Below, in pieces: positions 1 to 8,821 of a stretch of DNA of 64,000 nt. This DNA is from Dietzia aurantiaca (lineage in GTDB: Bacteria > Actinomycetota > Actinomycetes > Mycobacteriales > Mycobacteriaceae). Numbering within the stretch: the stretch's first letter is position 1; every line of letters starts with the position of its first letter. The notes below the pieces were generated by a model that had not been told where the DNA came from, did no database searches, and saw nothing but the letters and a program-made list of their open reading frames with translations. The DNA is taken from positions 248,001-312,000 of the forward strand of contig NZ_JAIFXZ010000001.1 in NCBI RefSeq assembly GCF_021033825.1. Reading direction: 5' to 3'. The translations under genes were made by a program, and so were the position numbers.

Positions 1-1
1 G

Positions 2-211
2 ACCGCCGCCGTCACCGCGTTCAAGGCCGCTCCGGATCTGGACACCCAGAAGGAGGCGCTGAACCACCTCCAGGAGGTCTACAACCGGGTGGTGCCGCTC
101 GCGGTGCTCGCCAACTCCGAGGAGTACGTCGTGGTGGGCGACACGGTTCGGGGCGTCTCACCGTCCCTGTACTCGACCATGCTCTTCGACGGCGCGTACG
201 TCCAGGAGTGA
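2..211 (+). CDS. C-terminal end of an extracellular solute-binding protein (family 5), partial
   Basis: This is the 3' end of a gene that starts before the window. The frame entering at base 2 stays open for 69 codons and stops with TGA at 209-211. The visible residues, including NRVVPLAVLANSEEYVVVG and a final segment around SPSLYSTMLFDGAYVQE, resemble the C-terminal lobe of SBP_bac_5 peptide/nickel-type ABC binding proteins, where a helix is followed by a 'VPL...' strand near the end. Such proteins are exported and deliver a ligand to a membrane permease. With only 69 residues the ligand cannot be guessed and the family call is tentative. A strong hairpin follows the stop codon. Confidence 0.5.
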   Translation, partial: TAAVTAFKAAPDLDTQKEALNHLQEVYNRVVPLAVLANSEEYVVVGDTVRGVSPSLYSTMLFDGAYVQE

Positions 212-229
212 CCGGCTCCTGAAGCCGAC

Positions 230-263
230 ACGGCCCCGGATCCCGCAAGGGTTCCGGGGCCGT
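230..263. terminator. Rho-independent-type hairpin between convergent genes
   Basis: An 11-base perfect inverted repeat (ACGGCCCCGGA at 230-240, its complement at 253-263) with a 12-base loop lies between the stop of the binding-protein gene and the stop of the convergent aldehyde dehydrogenase gene. No clear T-run follows, which is common in actinobacteria. It probably serves both strands. Confidence 0.75.
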
Positions 264-281
264 GCTGTATCCCGGCGGCTG

Positions 282-1652
282 TCAGTGCACGCGCCGCAGC
301 CTGGTGTTGACGAACTCGCCCATGCCCCACCGGCCGAGCTCCCGGCCGTAGCCGGAGGCCTTGACCCCGCCGAAGGGAAGTCCGGCGCGGGTGGTGCCGT
401 GCTCGTTGACGTAGACCATTCCCGCATCGATCCGGTCGGCCACCCGTGCCGCCTCGTCGGGGTCGGTCCCCCACACGGATCCGGAGAGACCGAACCGGGT
501 GTCGTTGGCGACCCGCAGCGCCTCGTCGAGGTCGGTGTAGCGGTAGATCATGGCGACGGGCCCGAACACCTCGTCGTGGTAGACGTCCATCTCGTCGGTG
601 ATGTCGGTGAGCACGGTCGGCTCCATGTAGGCGCCGGGCCGGTCGATCGGGTCGCCGCCGATCCGGAGCTTGGCGCCCTGTTCGACCGCGGTGCGCACCT
701 GCTCGACCACGCCGTCGCGGGCGTCCTCGCTGGACAGCGGCCCCATCTCGGTGGCCTCGTCGTCGGCCTTACCCACGGTGATGCGGCCGTAGAGGTCGGT
801 GAGGCCGGCGACGAACTCCTCGTAGATGCCGTCCGGGACGAACATGCGCTTGGGCGAGTTGCATGCCTGTCCGGAGTTGGACAGCCGAGCGCGGCCGACG
901 GTGTCGACCAGCTCACCGACATCGTCCGTGTCCAGGACGACGAGCGGGTCCGAGCCGCCCAGCTCGAGCACGCTCTTGGTGAGGTTCTTGCCCGCGACCT
1001 CGGCCACCGCCGCGCCGGCCCCCTCGCTGCCGGTGAGCGAGACGCCGTGGACTCGCGGGTCGGCGATCATCTCTGCCACCTGATCAGAGGAGGCGTAGAC
1101 GTTGACGTACGCGTCCGCGGGCAGACCCGCCTCGCGCTGGATGCGCTCGATGAGGGCGGAGCTCTTGGCACAGATCGAGGCGTGCTTGAGGATCACGGTG
1201 TTGCCGGCCATGAGGTTGGGGGCGGCGAACCTGGCGACCTGATAGTAGGGGTAGTTCCAGGGCATCACGCCGACCAGTGGCCCCACCGGCTCGACGGTCA
1301 CGGTGTTCTCGCGGGCTCCGCTCACGTCCAGCGACTCCGGCTCCAGCAGCGCGGGCCCGTGCTCGGCGTACCAGTGGTAGATGGACGCGGCCAGCTTCAC
1401 CTCACCGGCGGCCTGCGCGGTCGGCTTACCCATCTCCTCGGAGATCGCGGCGGCCAGCTCATCGACCCGGCCCGCGAACGCGTCGCCGATGGCCGCGAGG
1501 ACCCGCGCCCGCTCGGCCGACGACCTGCGGCGCCACGAGTCGAATCCGTCGGCCACGCGGGAGATCACCGCGTCGATCTCGTGGTCTGCTAGGCCGTCGT
1601 ATTCCGCAGCGGTCTGGCCGGTCGAGGGGTTGTGGGTCCGGTACGTGCTCAT
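282..1652 (-). CDS. NAD(P)-dependent aldehyde dehydrogenase, succinate-semialdehyde dehydrogenase type
   Basis: A 456-residue aldehyde dehydrogenase that should oxidise an aldehyde to its carboxylate in the cytoplasm. Visible family marks are PWN at 131-133, the cofactor-contacting lysine in LKHAS (K156), the general base in LELGG (E230) and the catalytic cysteine in NSGQACNSPKR (C264). Overall it looks like the mycobacterial GabD1-type succinate-semialdehyde dehydrogenases, but substrate cannot be fixed from sequence. It is the last gene of a five-gene minus-strand run (SnoaL-like protein, TauE-type permease, SDR, amidase, this gene) with gaps of 23-83 bases, so it most likely oxidises an aldehyde made by the SDR or another enzyme of that pathway. 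Confidence 0.9.
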   Translation of the reverse strand: MSTYRTHNPSTGQTAAEYDGLADHEIDAVISRVADGFDSWRRRSSAERARVLAAIGDAFAGRVDELAAAISEEMGKPTAQAAGEVKLAASIYHWYAEHGPALLEPESLDVSGARENTVTVEPVGPLVGVMPWNYPYYQVARFAAPNLMAGNTVILKHASICAKSSALIERIQREAGLPADAYVNVYASSDQVAEMIADPRVHGVSLTGSEGAGAAVAEVAGKNLTKSVLELGGSDPLVVLDTDDVGELVDTVGRARLSNSGQACNSPKRMFVPDGIYEEFVAGLTDLYGRITVGKADDEATEMGPLSSEDARDGVVEQVRTAVEQGAKLRIGGDPIDRPGAYMEPTVLTDITDEMDVYHDEVFGPVAMIYRYTDLDEALRVANDTRFGLSGSVWGTDPDEAARVADRIDAGMVYVNEHGTTRAGLPFGGVKASGYGRELGRWGMGEFVNTRLRRVH

Positions 1653-1735
1653 CCTGCGATCACATCCTGACGTGTCGGGGGCGTCTGGCCGCGACCGTAC
1701 GCCCCCTCGACCCGCTGGCCCACCGATGCGTCAGC

Positions 1736-3160
1736 TCACCACCCCTGATATCCGGGCGCGATCCGGGTCCACGGCGCGGCAGCCTCGAGCTGCCCGGCCA
1801 GCCGCAGCAGCAGGTCCTCGCGCGCGTAGTCGGCGACGAACTGCACGCCCACCGGCATGCCTCGCTCGTCAGCACCTGCCGGCAGCGACAGGGCAGGCTG
1901 CCCGGAGATGTTGAAGATGCCGGTGCACACGGAGTACGCCGAGGACCGGGTCCACATCGACTCCGGATCCCTCACGTCGAGGAAGCCCAGCTCCGGGGTG
2001 GTTGAGGGCAGCGTGGGCAGCAGCAACACATCCACGCTGTCGGCTCCGAACAGCTCGGCCACGCTCCACCCGGTCCGCTGGGCGAACTGCAGCGCCCGGG
2101 CCACGCCGGGGGCGGTGTGGGTCATGGCGTTGTCGAGGATTGTCCGGGTCCACGGCTCGATGTCGTCGTCGTCGAGCTCCCTCCCCAGCTCCGCGAGGCG
2201 GTCCTCAATGGTCGCGCGCAGCTGGGCGCCCATGATCGTTCCCACCGCGGTCATCACCTCGATCACATCAACGCCCAGCTCGACCTCCCGCACCTGGTGA
2301 CCCAGCGCCTCCAGGGTCGCGGCGGTGCGCTCCACGGCGGCGGTGCAGTCCGAATCGGTGGGAAAAGGCCCGGGCGCGACCCGCAGTACGCCCACGCGTA
2401 GCCGACCCGGATCGATGCCCACCTCCTCGACGAACGGGCGCGCCGGCGTGGGCGCCCCGTAGGCGTCGCCGGGCACGTGCCCGGCGACGACGTCCAGCAG
2501 CGCGGCACTGTCCCGGACGGTGGTGGTGACCGCGTGGTGGTAGGCCACCGGGGCGGCGAGCCCGATGGGATGCGGCCAGGTGGGGACACGGCCGCGGCTG
2601 GGCTTGAGTCCGACGAGTCCGCACATCGCGGCGGGGATGCGGATCGAGCCGCCGCCGTCGGTGGCGTGGGCCACGGGCACCATCCCCGAGGCGACCGCCG
2701 CCGCCGACCCGCCACTGGACCCGCCGGTGGAGTAACCGGTGTTCCAGGGGTTGCGGCACGGCCCGTGCAGCAAGGATTCGGTGGTGGTGGTCTTCCCCAT
2801 CTCCGGCACGTTCGTGGTGCCCAGGACCACCATCCCGGCGGCCTTGTAGCGCTGGACGATCGTGCTGTCCACGCTGGCCACGACGTCGGCGAACAAGCGC
2901 GAACCGTCGGCGGCGGGCAGCCCGGCGACGTCGGTGCCGAGGGCCTTGATGACGATCGGCACGCCGCACATCGGTCCGTCGGGCAGCCCCGCGGCGACCT
3001 CGGCGCGAGCCTCGTCGAAGCGGGTGGCGACCATCGCGTTGAGCTCCGGGTCGTGGGCCTCGATACGGCCGATGGCCTGTTCCAGCACGTCGGCGGGATC
3101 GAGGTCGCCGGCGCGGATGTCGGCGGCGAGCGCCACCGCGTCGCGGGGGTCGGTGGTCAT
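1736..3160 (-). CDS. Amidase (amidase signature family)
   Basis: A 474-residue cytoplasmic amidase signature enzyme, hydrolysing a carboxamide to acid and ammonia. The Ser-cisSer-Lys triad is visible: K72 in VIKALG, the cis-serine S148 in the [10 protein letters not shown] glycine-serine motif, and the nucleophile S172 in [10 protein letters not shown]; the 24-residue spacing of the two serines is the family norm. Start chosen at the ATG at 3160, which has AAGGAG nine bases upstream; the frame is open further upstream but that part is low-complexity and unlike the family. It lies 61 bases after the SDR gene and 83 bases before the aldehyde dehydrogenase gene, so it probably belongs to the same operon. 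Substrate unknown. Confidence 0.9.
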   Translation of the reverse strand: MTTDPRDAVALAADIRAGDLDPADVLEQAIGRIEAHDPELNAMVATRFDEARAEVAAGLPDGPMCGVPIVIKALGTDVAGLPAADGSRLFADVVASVDSTIVQRYKAAGMVVLGTTNVPEMGKTTTTESLLHGPCRNPWNTGYSTGGSSGGSAAAVASGMVPVAHATDGGGSIRIPAAMCGLVGLKPSRGRVPTWPHPIGLAAPVAYHHAVTTTVRDSAALLDVVAGHVPGDAYGAPTPARPFVEEVGIDPGRLRVGVLRVAPGPFPTDSDCTAAVERTAATLEALGHQVREVELGVDVIEVMTAVGTIMGAQLRATIEDRLAELGRELDDDDIEPWTRTILDNAMTHTAPGVARALQFAQRTGWSVAELFGADSVDVLLLPTLPSTTPELGFLDVRDPESMWTRSSAYSVCTGIFNISGQPALSLPAGADERGMPVGVQFVADYAREDLLLRLAGQLEAAAPWTRIAPGYQGW

Positions 3161-3221
3161 GGCGAGGGACTCCTTGGGGTGTGGGGTGTGTACTACGACG
3201 ACGACAACGGCTGCGACCCGG

Positions 3222-4025
3222 TCAGCCCCACCGGGACTGGCCGCCGTCGAGCGGGATGGTCGCACCGGACAGATACGAGGCCTCCGCCGAGCAGAGCCAG
3301 GCCACGGGCCGGCCGATGTCCTCCAGCGGGTCGCCCACCCGGCCGGCGGGGATGCCGGCGACGAACTCGGCGGCCTCCTCCGGGTTGTTCTCCATCCACC
3401 AGTCGAGCCCGGGGCTGTGGGCGTGCGGGGCGATGTTGAGGGCTCGGATGCCGTCGGTGGCCCACTCGTAGGCGGCGGCGCGGGTCAGGGCTCGGACGGC
3501 TTCCTTCACCGCGGCGTAGATGCCGTAGTTGGCGGCGTCCCAGCGCACGGCCGCGGAGGTGACGAGATTGATGACGGTGCCGCCGCCGCGCTCGGCCATC
3601 ACCGGGCGTGCCAGCTTCATCAGGGACAGGCTGACACGGGGTCCGCCCTCGAAGGCCTTGCGGAAGTCGTCGTCCGGGTAGTCCGACAGCGGCAACGGCA
3701 TAGCCATGTTCGCGTTGTTGACGAGGATGTCGACACCGCCCAGACGCTCCACCGCCGTGGAGATGATGAGGTCGGGCGAGCCCTCCGCCACGATGTCGGC
3801 GGCCAGACATTCGGCGGTGCCGCCGGCGGCGCGGATCTCCTCGGCCACGGCCTCGAGCTTCTTCATGCGGCGGCCCACGAGCAGGACCGCGGCGCCGGAC
3901 TCGGCGAGCCCGAGCGAGATTCCGCGGCCCACACCCTGGCCGCCGCCGGTGACGACCGCGACCTTGCCGGCCAGTCGGTTCGCACGGTCGGCGCGGGCGA
4001 GATCGTTGGGGAGTTGAGCTGACAT
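3222..4025 (-). CDS. SDR family oxidoreductase
   Basis: A 267-residue classical short-chain dehydrogenase/reductase. The N-terminal nucleotide-binding motif reads GGGQGVGRG, the usual NNAG is NNAN, and the catalytic set is the serine in NLVTSAAV plus YxxxK in YAAVKEA. The start is the ATG at 4025 with GGAGG six bases upstream; the frame runs on upstream into the permease gene but that is a shadow. It shares the C-terminal pattern GDPLxDIG with the SDR at 6102-6890, so the two enzymes flanking the TetR gene are likely paralogues acting on related alcohol/ketone substrates. Second-to-middle position in the operon, 23 bases after the permease gene. Confidence 0.9.
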   Translation of the reverse strand: MSAQLPNDLARADRANRLAGKVAVVTGGGQGVGRGISLGLAESGAAVLLVGRRMKKLEAVAEEIRAAGGTAECLAADIVAEGSPDLIISTAVERLGGVDILVNNANMAMPLPLSDYPDDDFRKAFEGGPRVSLSLMKLARPVMAERGGGTVINLVTSAAVRWDAANYGIYAAVKEAVRALTRAAAYEWATDGIRALNIAPHAHSPGLDWWMENNPEEAAEFVAGIPAGRVGDPLEDIGRPVAWLCSAEASYLSGATIPLDGGQSRWG

Positions 4026-4048
4026 TGTTCCTCCGTGGTGATGGTGGT

Positions 4049-4777
4049 TCATGAGGTGACGATGGTGACGATCCCGGCGAGTACCACGAGGGCGATCACG
4101 GCCGAGCGGAAAATATGGGTGGGCAGGCGCTGTGCGATGGCGATGCCGACCTGGTTGAAGACCAGCCCGGCCACGACGCAGGCGGCGAGCATCGGCAGGA
4201 TCGCCGGGACGTCGACGTCCGTGCCCGCCCACAGCAGCGACAGGGAGACGATGCTGGTGATGACGAAGTAGCCGGCGAGGTCGGCGATAAAGCTCAGCGG
4301 CGGGAGCTTGGCCCGGCCGAGCAGCAACACGACGGGTGGGCCGTTGAGCGAGGTGGTGGTGGAGAAGTAGCCGCCGATGGCGCCGGTGACCGCGGTGAGC
4401 CACGCCGCCGGTGGCCTGGCGCCTTTCGAGGTGGGCAGCGCCATGGCCAGGCCACACACGATGGTGATCACACCGGCGGCCGGTTTGAGGTGCTGCTCGG
4501 GCAGCATACTCATGGTCTCCACGCCCAACCACGCCCCCGGCAGGCTGGCCCCGCCGAGCAGCGCGACCCGGCGCCAGTCGATGTGCTCGCGCAGCTGGTA
4601 GGTCACGCCGACGCGGGTGACCAGGGCCACGACGAGGTTGATCACCACGGTCTCCGTGAGCCCGACCCCGGCCATGAGCATGAACGGGGTGGCCATGAGC
4701 GACGTGCCGAAACCCGTCGCCCCGCCGATGACCGAGGCCACGGCCACGCACAGGACCGCGACCACGATCAGTTCCAC
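4049..4777 (-). CDS. TauE/SafE family sulfite exporter-like membrane permease
   Basis: A 242-residue, very hydrophobic protein with about seven to eight predicted membrane spans and the family pattern near the N-terminus (IGGATGFGTSLMATP) and mid-protein (GGYFSTTTSLNGPPVVL). Known TauE/SafE proteins move sulfite, sulfoacetate or other organic anions across the cytoplasmic membrane. Here it sits between the SnoaL-like gene (39 bases upstream) and the SDR gene (23 bases downstream) in a catabolic operon, so it may import the substrate or export a product; direction and ligand are not visible in the sequence. Confidence 0.85.
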   Translation of the reverse strand: MELIVVAVLCVAVASVIGGATGFGTSLMATPFMLMAGVGLTETVVINLVVALVTRVGVTYQLREHIDWRRVALLGGASLPGAWLGVETMSMLPEQHLKPAAGVITIVCGLAMALPTSKGARPPAAWLTAVTGAIGGYFSTTTSLNGPPVVLLLGRAKLPPLSFIADLAGYFVITSIVSLSLLWAGTDVDVPAILPMLAACVVAGLVFNQVGIAIAQRLPTHIFRSAVIALVVLAGIVTIVTS

Positions 4778-4816
4778 GCCGATTCGCTCGTCCCGTCTAC
4801 TCGCCCGCCCTCGCTG

Positions 4817-5293
4817 CTACTTGTCGTCGGCCGGGGCGAGGTGGTTGTCGTTGAGCTGGAAGCTGGGCACGTCCTTGAGGTTGATCATGGCCTCGTAGGT
4901 GCGCTTGTAGCCGGTCTTCGTGATCATCCAGTGACCGTCGATGAACGCGTACGCGTCGTCATAGAAGGCGCCGCCGAAGATGTACGTGTCGAAGGCCGGC
5001 ACGATCACCCGGTCCTGCAGGTACCAGCGGCCGGTCGCGGTGTCGCCGTCGACCTCGATCTCCGGGTGGTGCGCCTGGTGCTCGGTGATCACGCCGTTTG
5101 TCATCTGCCCCTTGAGCCCCTCGACCACTTGGTCACGACCGGTGTAGGACAGGCGCTTGCCATAGGAGGCGGTCACCTCCGGCGCGAGGGTCTGGGCGAG
5201 CTCATCCCACAAGCGGAGGTCCACGCAGCGCAGGTAGCGGTACTTGAGCGACTTGATCGCGTCGATGTCGTCGCGGCGGTCACGGGAGGTCAT
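4817..5293 (-). CDS. Nuclear transport factor 2/SnoaL-like family protein
   Basis: A 158-residue protein of the NTF2-like fold. The N-terminal helix IDAIKSLKYRYLRCVDLRLWD and the central beta-sheet with the pattern GRWYLQDR...GGAFYDDAYAFIDGHW match SnoaL_4-type enzymes, a fold used for ring isomerases, dehydratases and small oxygenases. The frame is open to 5524, but the ATG at 5293 is preferred because it begins the conserved domain, is preceded by GAAAGG, and leaves the divergent promoter region free. It is the first gene of the minus-strand operon and faces the TetR gene at 5376. The exact reaction cannot be named. Confidence 0.8.
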   Translation of the reverse strand: MTSRDRRDDIDAIKSLKYRYLRCVDLRLWDELAQTLAPEVTASYGKRLSYTGRDQVVEGLKGQMTNGVITEHQAHHPEIEVDGDTATGRWYLQDRVIVPAFDTYIFGGAFYDDAYAFIDGHWMITKTGYKRTYEAMINLKDVPSFQLNDNHLAPADDK

Positions 5294-5348
5294 CAGCAGG
5301 GGCCTTTCACACAGGAAACTGGCACGTGTTCTACGTACACCACTGCGA

Positions 5349-5368
5349 CTGTAGTCAATTGTGTACAG
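5349..5368. promoter_or_regulatory. Probable TetR operator in divergent promoter region
   Basis: A 20-base imperfect palindrome, CTGTA-GT-CAATTG-TG-TACAG (16 of 20 positions pair), lies between the divergent SnoaL-like and TetR genes. Its right part, TGTG-TACAGT, also reads as an extended -10 element placed 7 bases before the TetR ATG at 5376, which would give a leaderless mRNA. Binding by the adjacent TetR would then repress itself and the operon. The binding is inferred. Confidence 0.55.
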
Positions 5369-5375
5369 TTTGGGA

Positions 5376-5993
5376 ATGGAACGCGAGAAACCGACTCCCG
5401 AGCAGGCGCCCGCGCCCGAGGCCGCGGCCCGCCCGACCGGCCGGGATGAGATCCGGTCGGCCGTCCTGCGCGAGGCCCGCCGGCTGTTCTCCGAGCGTGG
5501 CCCGCAGGTACCGCTGCGCGACATCGCCGACGCCGCCGGAGTGAACCTCGGACTGATCCACCGTCACATCGGCCGGAAAGAAGCCCTGATCGCCGCAGTC
5601 ATGCAGGATGCGGTCCGGTTCGGCGCAGCGCGCCTGGAGAACACCGACGACGCCGGCGAGGCCGTCCGGGGCATGCTTCTCGGCGCCTCGTCGCATCCCG
5701 AGATCAGCCGCCTGTTGGCCTGGCTGGCACTCGACCGCGACGCCGCCTTTCCGCCGATGGTCGACCCCTCCCTGCGCCCGGCCGCGGAGCTACGGCGCAT
5801 GAACGACCCCCCGCCGGCGGGCGACGTCGAACTGCTGTTGGTGTTCACGGCCGTCTACGGGTGGCCCGTCCTGCGCGGAGCGCTTCTCGACGCGCTCGAC
5901 ATCCCCGAGTCCGAGCGCACCGGCATCGACGAACGCCTGGCCGACCTCCTGGCCCGGGTCGTCACCCGTGGGTCCGACGACGCGAGCGCCTGA
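5376..5993 (+). CDS. TetR family transcriptional regulator
   Basis: A 205-residue regulator with a TetR_N helix-turn-helix at about residues 27-72 (RLFSERGPQVPLRDIADAAG, then VNLGLIHRHIGRKEAL) and a ligand-binding C-terminal half that I do not recognise. A GTG at 5361 is in frame, but the ATG at 5376 is preferred because the GTG falls inside a 20-base palindrome that looks like the operator. Divergent from the five-gene catabolic operon and 108 bases upstream of a second SDR gene, it is the obvious candidate repressor of both. Confidence 0.88.
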   Translation: MEREKPTPEQAPAPEAAARPTGRDEIRSAVLREARRLFSERGPQVPLRDIADAAGVNLGLIHRHIGRKEALIAAVMQDAVRFGAARLENTDDAGEAVRGMLLGASSHPEISRLLAWLALDRDAAFPPMVDPSLRPAAELRRMNDPPPAGDVELLLVFTAVYGWPVLRGALLDALDIPESERTGIDERLADLLARVVTRGSDDASA

Positions 5994-6101
5994 CATCCCG
6001 GGCGAGACGACCACATCTCCACTGATCCCGTGTGCGCCGCCACGTCACCCGGTAGAACTTGTTTCAGAAGCTACTCGTAAAGCATTGACTTAGAGGTGGG
6101 T

Positions 6102-6890
6102 ATGGGAACTCTTGACAGCCGTGTGGCAGTGGTGACCGGAGCCGGGATGGGCATCGGTCGTGGGATCGCCGGGGCGCTGGCCCGAGAGGGCGCCTCGGTG
6201 ATCGTGGCGGAGATCGACGAGACCACGGGCGCCGACACCGCGGCCTGGCTGCGGGACGAGTGGGGGATCGGGGCGGAGTTCGTCCGCACCGATGTGACCG
6301 ACAAGGAGCAGGTCCTCGCGATGGTCGCCGCGGCATCGGACCGCTTCGGCCGACTGGACGTCCTGGTCAACAACGCGTGGAAGGGCTCCGGCTTCGCGCG
6401 GCTGGAGAACATGACCGACGAGAAGCTGCGTGGCGGTTTCGACATGGCCGTGATGGCCGCGTTCTGGGCGATGCAGGCGGCGTTGCCGGAGCTCGAGAAG
6501 CACGGCACCGGGCGCGTCATCAACCTGTGCTCGCTCAACGGCGTCAACGCGCACATGTACTCCGTGCAGTACAACGCCGCCAAGGAGGCACTGCGCACCC
6601 TGACCCGGACCGCGGCACGCGAGTGGGCGCCGCGGCAGATCTGCTGCAACGTGATCTGCCCCGGCGCCCAGAGCGAGGCGTACCGGCGGGTGGCCGAGGC
6701 GAACCCGGAGATGGCGGCGGGCATGGCAGCCGCGAACCCGATGGGTCGAGTCGGTGACCCGCTCGACGACATCGGGCCCGTGGCCGCATTCCTCGCGAGC
6801 GACGCGAGCCGTTACATGACGGGAAACACGCTTTTCGTCGACGGCGGCGGTCACATCAACGGCGTCCAGTGGGCGCCGAACGTCGACTGA
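6102..6890 (+). CDS. SDR family oxidoreductase
   Basis: A 262-residue classical SDR: GAGMGIGRG cofactor motif near residue 15, NNAW in place of NNAG, the catalytic serine in NLCSLNG and YNAAK as the YxxxK pair. The ATG at 6102 is chosen over an in-frame GTG at 6096 because AGAGG sits five to six bases before it. It shares the GDPLDDIG segment and general layout with the SDR at 3222-4025. It follows the TetR gene by 108 bases; the A+T-rich stretch at 6058-6090 may hold its promoter. Likely a reversible alcohol/ketone oxidoreductase in the same pathway as the divergent operon. Confidence 0.88.
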   Translation: MGTLDSRVAVVTGAGMGIGRGIAGALAREGASVIVAEIDETTGADTAAWLRDEWGIGAEFVRTDVTDKEQVLAMVAAASDRFGRLDVLVNNAWKGSGFARLENMTDEKLRGGFDMAVMAAFWAMQAALPELEKHGTGRVINLCSLNGVNAHMYSVQYNAAKEALRTLTRTAAREWAPRQICCNVICPGAQSEAYRRVAEANPEMAAGMAAANPMGRVGDPLDDIGPVAAFLASDASRYMTGNTLFVDGGGHINGVQWAPNVD

Positions 6891-6981
6891 TCCGCGAGGG
6901 GCGTCGGGGTCCGTCTAGACAGATAGAGCTCCGGTACAGATCCCCGGCGCGGCCCTCGGTGCCGCGGGCAGGTGGCGACGC

Positions 6982-7824
6982 TCAGCATCTGCGGCGCCGG
7001 TCGAGCGGGACGACCATCGGCGTTCCCGTCACCACGTCGGGAGTGATAACGCAGGAGAGTCCGAACACGGACTCCACGAGCTCCGCGGTGAGCACGTCCA
7101 CCGGAGCACCGGTGGCCACCACGTATCCGTTCTTCATGACCACCAGGTGTGAGGCGTAACGGGCGGCCTGGTTGAGGTCGTGGAGCACCGCGATCACGGC
7201 CCGGCCCGCGTCATGTTGATCACGCAACAGCTCCAGCACATCGTATTGATGCGCGATATCGAGGTAGGTGGTCGGCTCATCGAGCAGGAGGATCGGGGTC
7301 TCCTGCGCCAGTAACATCGAGATCCAGACGCGCTGCCGCTGGCCGCCGGAGAGGTGGTCGACCTCACGATCGGCCAACCCGGTCACGCCGGTCGCCGCCA
7401 TCGCCTCGGCTACCACCACGTCGTCACGGCGGCTCCATTGGCGGAGTGGACCGTGATGCGGGTGCCGACCCCGGGAAACCAGGTCCGCGACCCGGATCCC
7501 CTCCGGTGTGACCGCGCCCTGCGGGAGCAGACCGATGCGCAACGCGACCTCCTTGGTGCGCAGCCGGTGAAGATCCCGGCCGTCGAGGAGAACTCGTCCC
7601 GCCCCGGGGGTGATCACCCGGGCCAGCGCTTTGAGCAGGGTCGACTTTCCGCATGCGTTCGGACCGACGATCACTGTGAACGCGTCGTCGGGGAGGGCCA
7701 CGTTGAGATCGCTTGACACCACGCGACGCTCGTACGCGAGCTCCGCCCCCTCGACCACCAGTGCGGGCTGAAGGTCGAGGATGCCGGGGGCCGCGTCAGC
7801 GGAGCCGGGCTCGGCGTGCGGCAT
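6982..7824 (-). CDS. Iron-siderophore ABC transporter ATP-binding protein (FecE/FepC type)
   Basis: A 280-residue ABC ATPase that powers uptake of a ferric-siderophore. Walker A is GPNACGKS at 54-61 (alanine replaces the more usual glycine at 57), the signature is LSGGQ at 158-162 and Walker B is ILLLDEP at 178-184, followed by the H-loop in AVLHDLNQA. The start is the ATG at 7824, which overlaps the stop of the binding-protein gene as TGATG, so translation is coupled. Its partners are the binding protein just upstream and the two FecCD permeases on the other strand. Iron-dependent repression is expected from the shared iron box at 8782-8800. Confidence 0.95.
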   Translation of the reverse strand: MPHAEPGSADAAPGILDLQPALVVEGAELAYERRVVSSDLNVALPDDAFTVIVGPNACGKSTLLKALARVITPGAGRVLLDGRDLHRLRTKEVALRIGLLPQGAVTPEGIRVADLVSRGRHPHHGPLRQWSRRDDVVVAEAMAATGVTGLADREVDHLSGGQRQRVWISMLLAQETPILLLDEPTTYLDIAHQYDVLELLRDQHDAGRAVIAVLHDLNQAARYASHLVVMKNGYVVATGAPVDVLTAELVESVFGLSCVITPDVVTGTPMVVPLDRRRRC

Positions 7825-8759
7825 CAGCCGAGGGTCTCCTCGACGTCGTCGAGGACCATCCCCGCGCCCAGGACACCGATGCCGACCATCCACGTCTCGT
7901 CCTCGACCTCGAACACCCGATCCGCACGAACCGCGGGGAGGTCGCCCCACAGGCCGGTGACAGTGGCCATGGTGGTCACGGACGGATCGCCGCCCGGGTT
8001 GGTGAAGAAGATGGTCTCTCCCGTGATCTGCTCGTAGAGTTCCGGGGACAGCTCCGCCATGGAGTATTCGTTCCACTCCCGGTCACCCAGGTCGAAGCCC
8101 ATCTGAGACAGGATCGAGCCGGAGAACGTCTGGGGTCCGTAGAGGCGGAAGTTGTCCGGACGGAAGCGAACGATCGACAGGCTCTTGCCCTCCGCGTCCA
8201 CGTCCGCCCCCACGTCAGCGATGCGGGCATCGAGGTCGTCGATCAGGCTCGACATCTCCTCCTCCTCACCGACCGCCGCGGCCGTGATCTGCGCCTGCTC
8301 CTGCCAATCGGTGCCCGAGTTCTCGGAGAACACCGTGGGGGCGATACCGGAGAGTTCGTCGTAGATCGCCTCGTGACGGACCTTGGCGCCGATGATGAGG
8401 TCGGGGGCGAGGTTGGCGATCTTGTCGATGTCCGGCTCGGCGGTCAGACCGACCGTCTCGGCGTCGATATCGCCCAGGTACGGCGGTGACCCGGTACCGG
8501 CGGACGACTCGGTCACCCCGACCGGCATGTGCCCGAGCGCGACGAGGGCGTCGAGATGCGGGGAATCGAGCACGACGATCCGCTCGGGCGTGCCCTCGAT
8601 GACCGTGTCGCCCATAGCGTGGGTGACGGTGTACGACTCGTCACTCAACGAACCCCCTTCGTCGGTGCCGCCCGAGCAGGCGGACAGGGCGAGAATCGAG
8701 ACGATGGAGGCGGCAAGGAGCGCTGACTTTGCGCGACGTCGTCGCGGGAAGGTGGTCAT
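7824..8759 (-). CDS. Iron-siderophore ABC transporter substrate-binding lipoprotein
   Basis: A 311-residue exported lipoprotein that captures a ferric-siderophore and hands it to the FecCD-type permease. The N-terminus has an arginine-rich n-region (FPRRRRAK), a hydrophobic core and the lipobox LSAC with the lipidated cysteine at residue 28. The mature part follows the FecB/FhuD (periplasmic binding type III) pattern: a first lobe with VVLDSPHLDALVALGHMPVG, a linking helix near IADVGADVDAEGKSL, and a second lobe. It is the first gene on the minus side of a divergent promoter carrying an iron box, and overlaps the ATPase gene by one base. The siderophore type is not determined. Confidence 0.93.
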   Translation of the reverse strand: MTTFPRRRRAKSALLAASIVSILALSACSGGTDEGGSLSDESYTVTHAMGDTVIEGTPERIVVLDSPHLDALVALGHMPVGVTESSAGTGSPPYLGDIDAETVGLTAEPDIDKIANLAPDLIIGAKVRHEAIYDELSGIAPTVFSENSGTDWQEQAQITAAAVGEEEEMSSLIDDLDARIADVGADVDAEGKSLSIVRFRPDNFRLYGPQTFSGSILSQMGFDLGDREWNEYSMAELSPELYEQITGETIFFTNPGGDPSVTTMATVTGLWGDLPAVRADRVFEVEDETWMVGIGVLGAGMVLDDVEETLG

Positions 8760-8781
8760 GGGTCACGATCAAACCACAACG

Positions 8782-8800
8782 CAAGGTTAGCCTTACCTTT
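8782..8800. promoter_or_regulatory. IdeR/DtxR iron box in divergent promoter
   Basis: The 19-base site centred on 8791 contains AAGGTTAGCCTTACCTT, which matches the DtxR/IdeR consensus TTAGGTTAGCCTAACCTAA at 14 of 19 positions and is nearly a perfect palindrome. It lies between the divergent binding-protein and permease genes. On the plus side TTAGCC (8788-8793) and TAGAGT (8810-8815), 16 bases apart, could be -35 and -10 elements, putting the transcript start at or next to the GTG at 8822 (leaderless). Fe-loaded repressor bound here would shut off both arms. Confidence 0.85.
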
Positions 8801-8821
8801 GGCCTGGATTAGAGTTCCACC

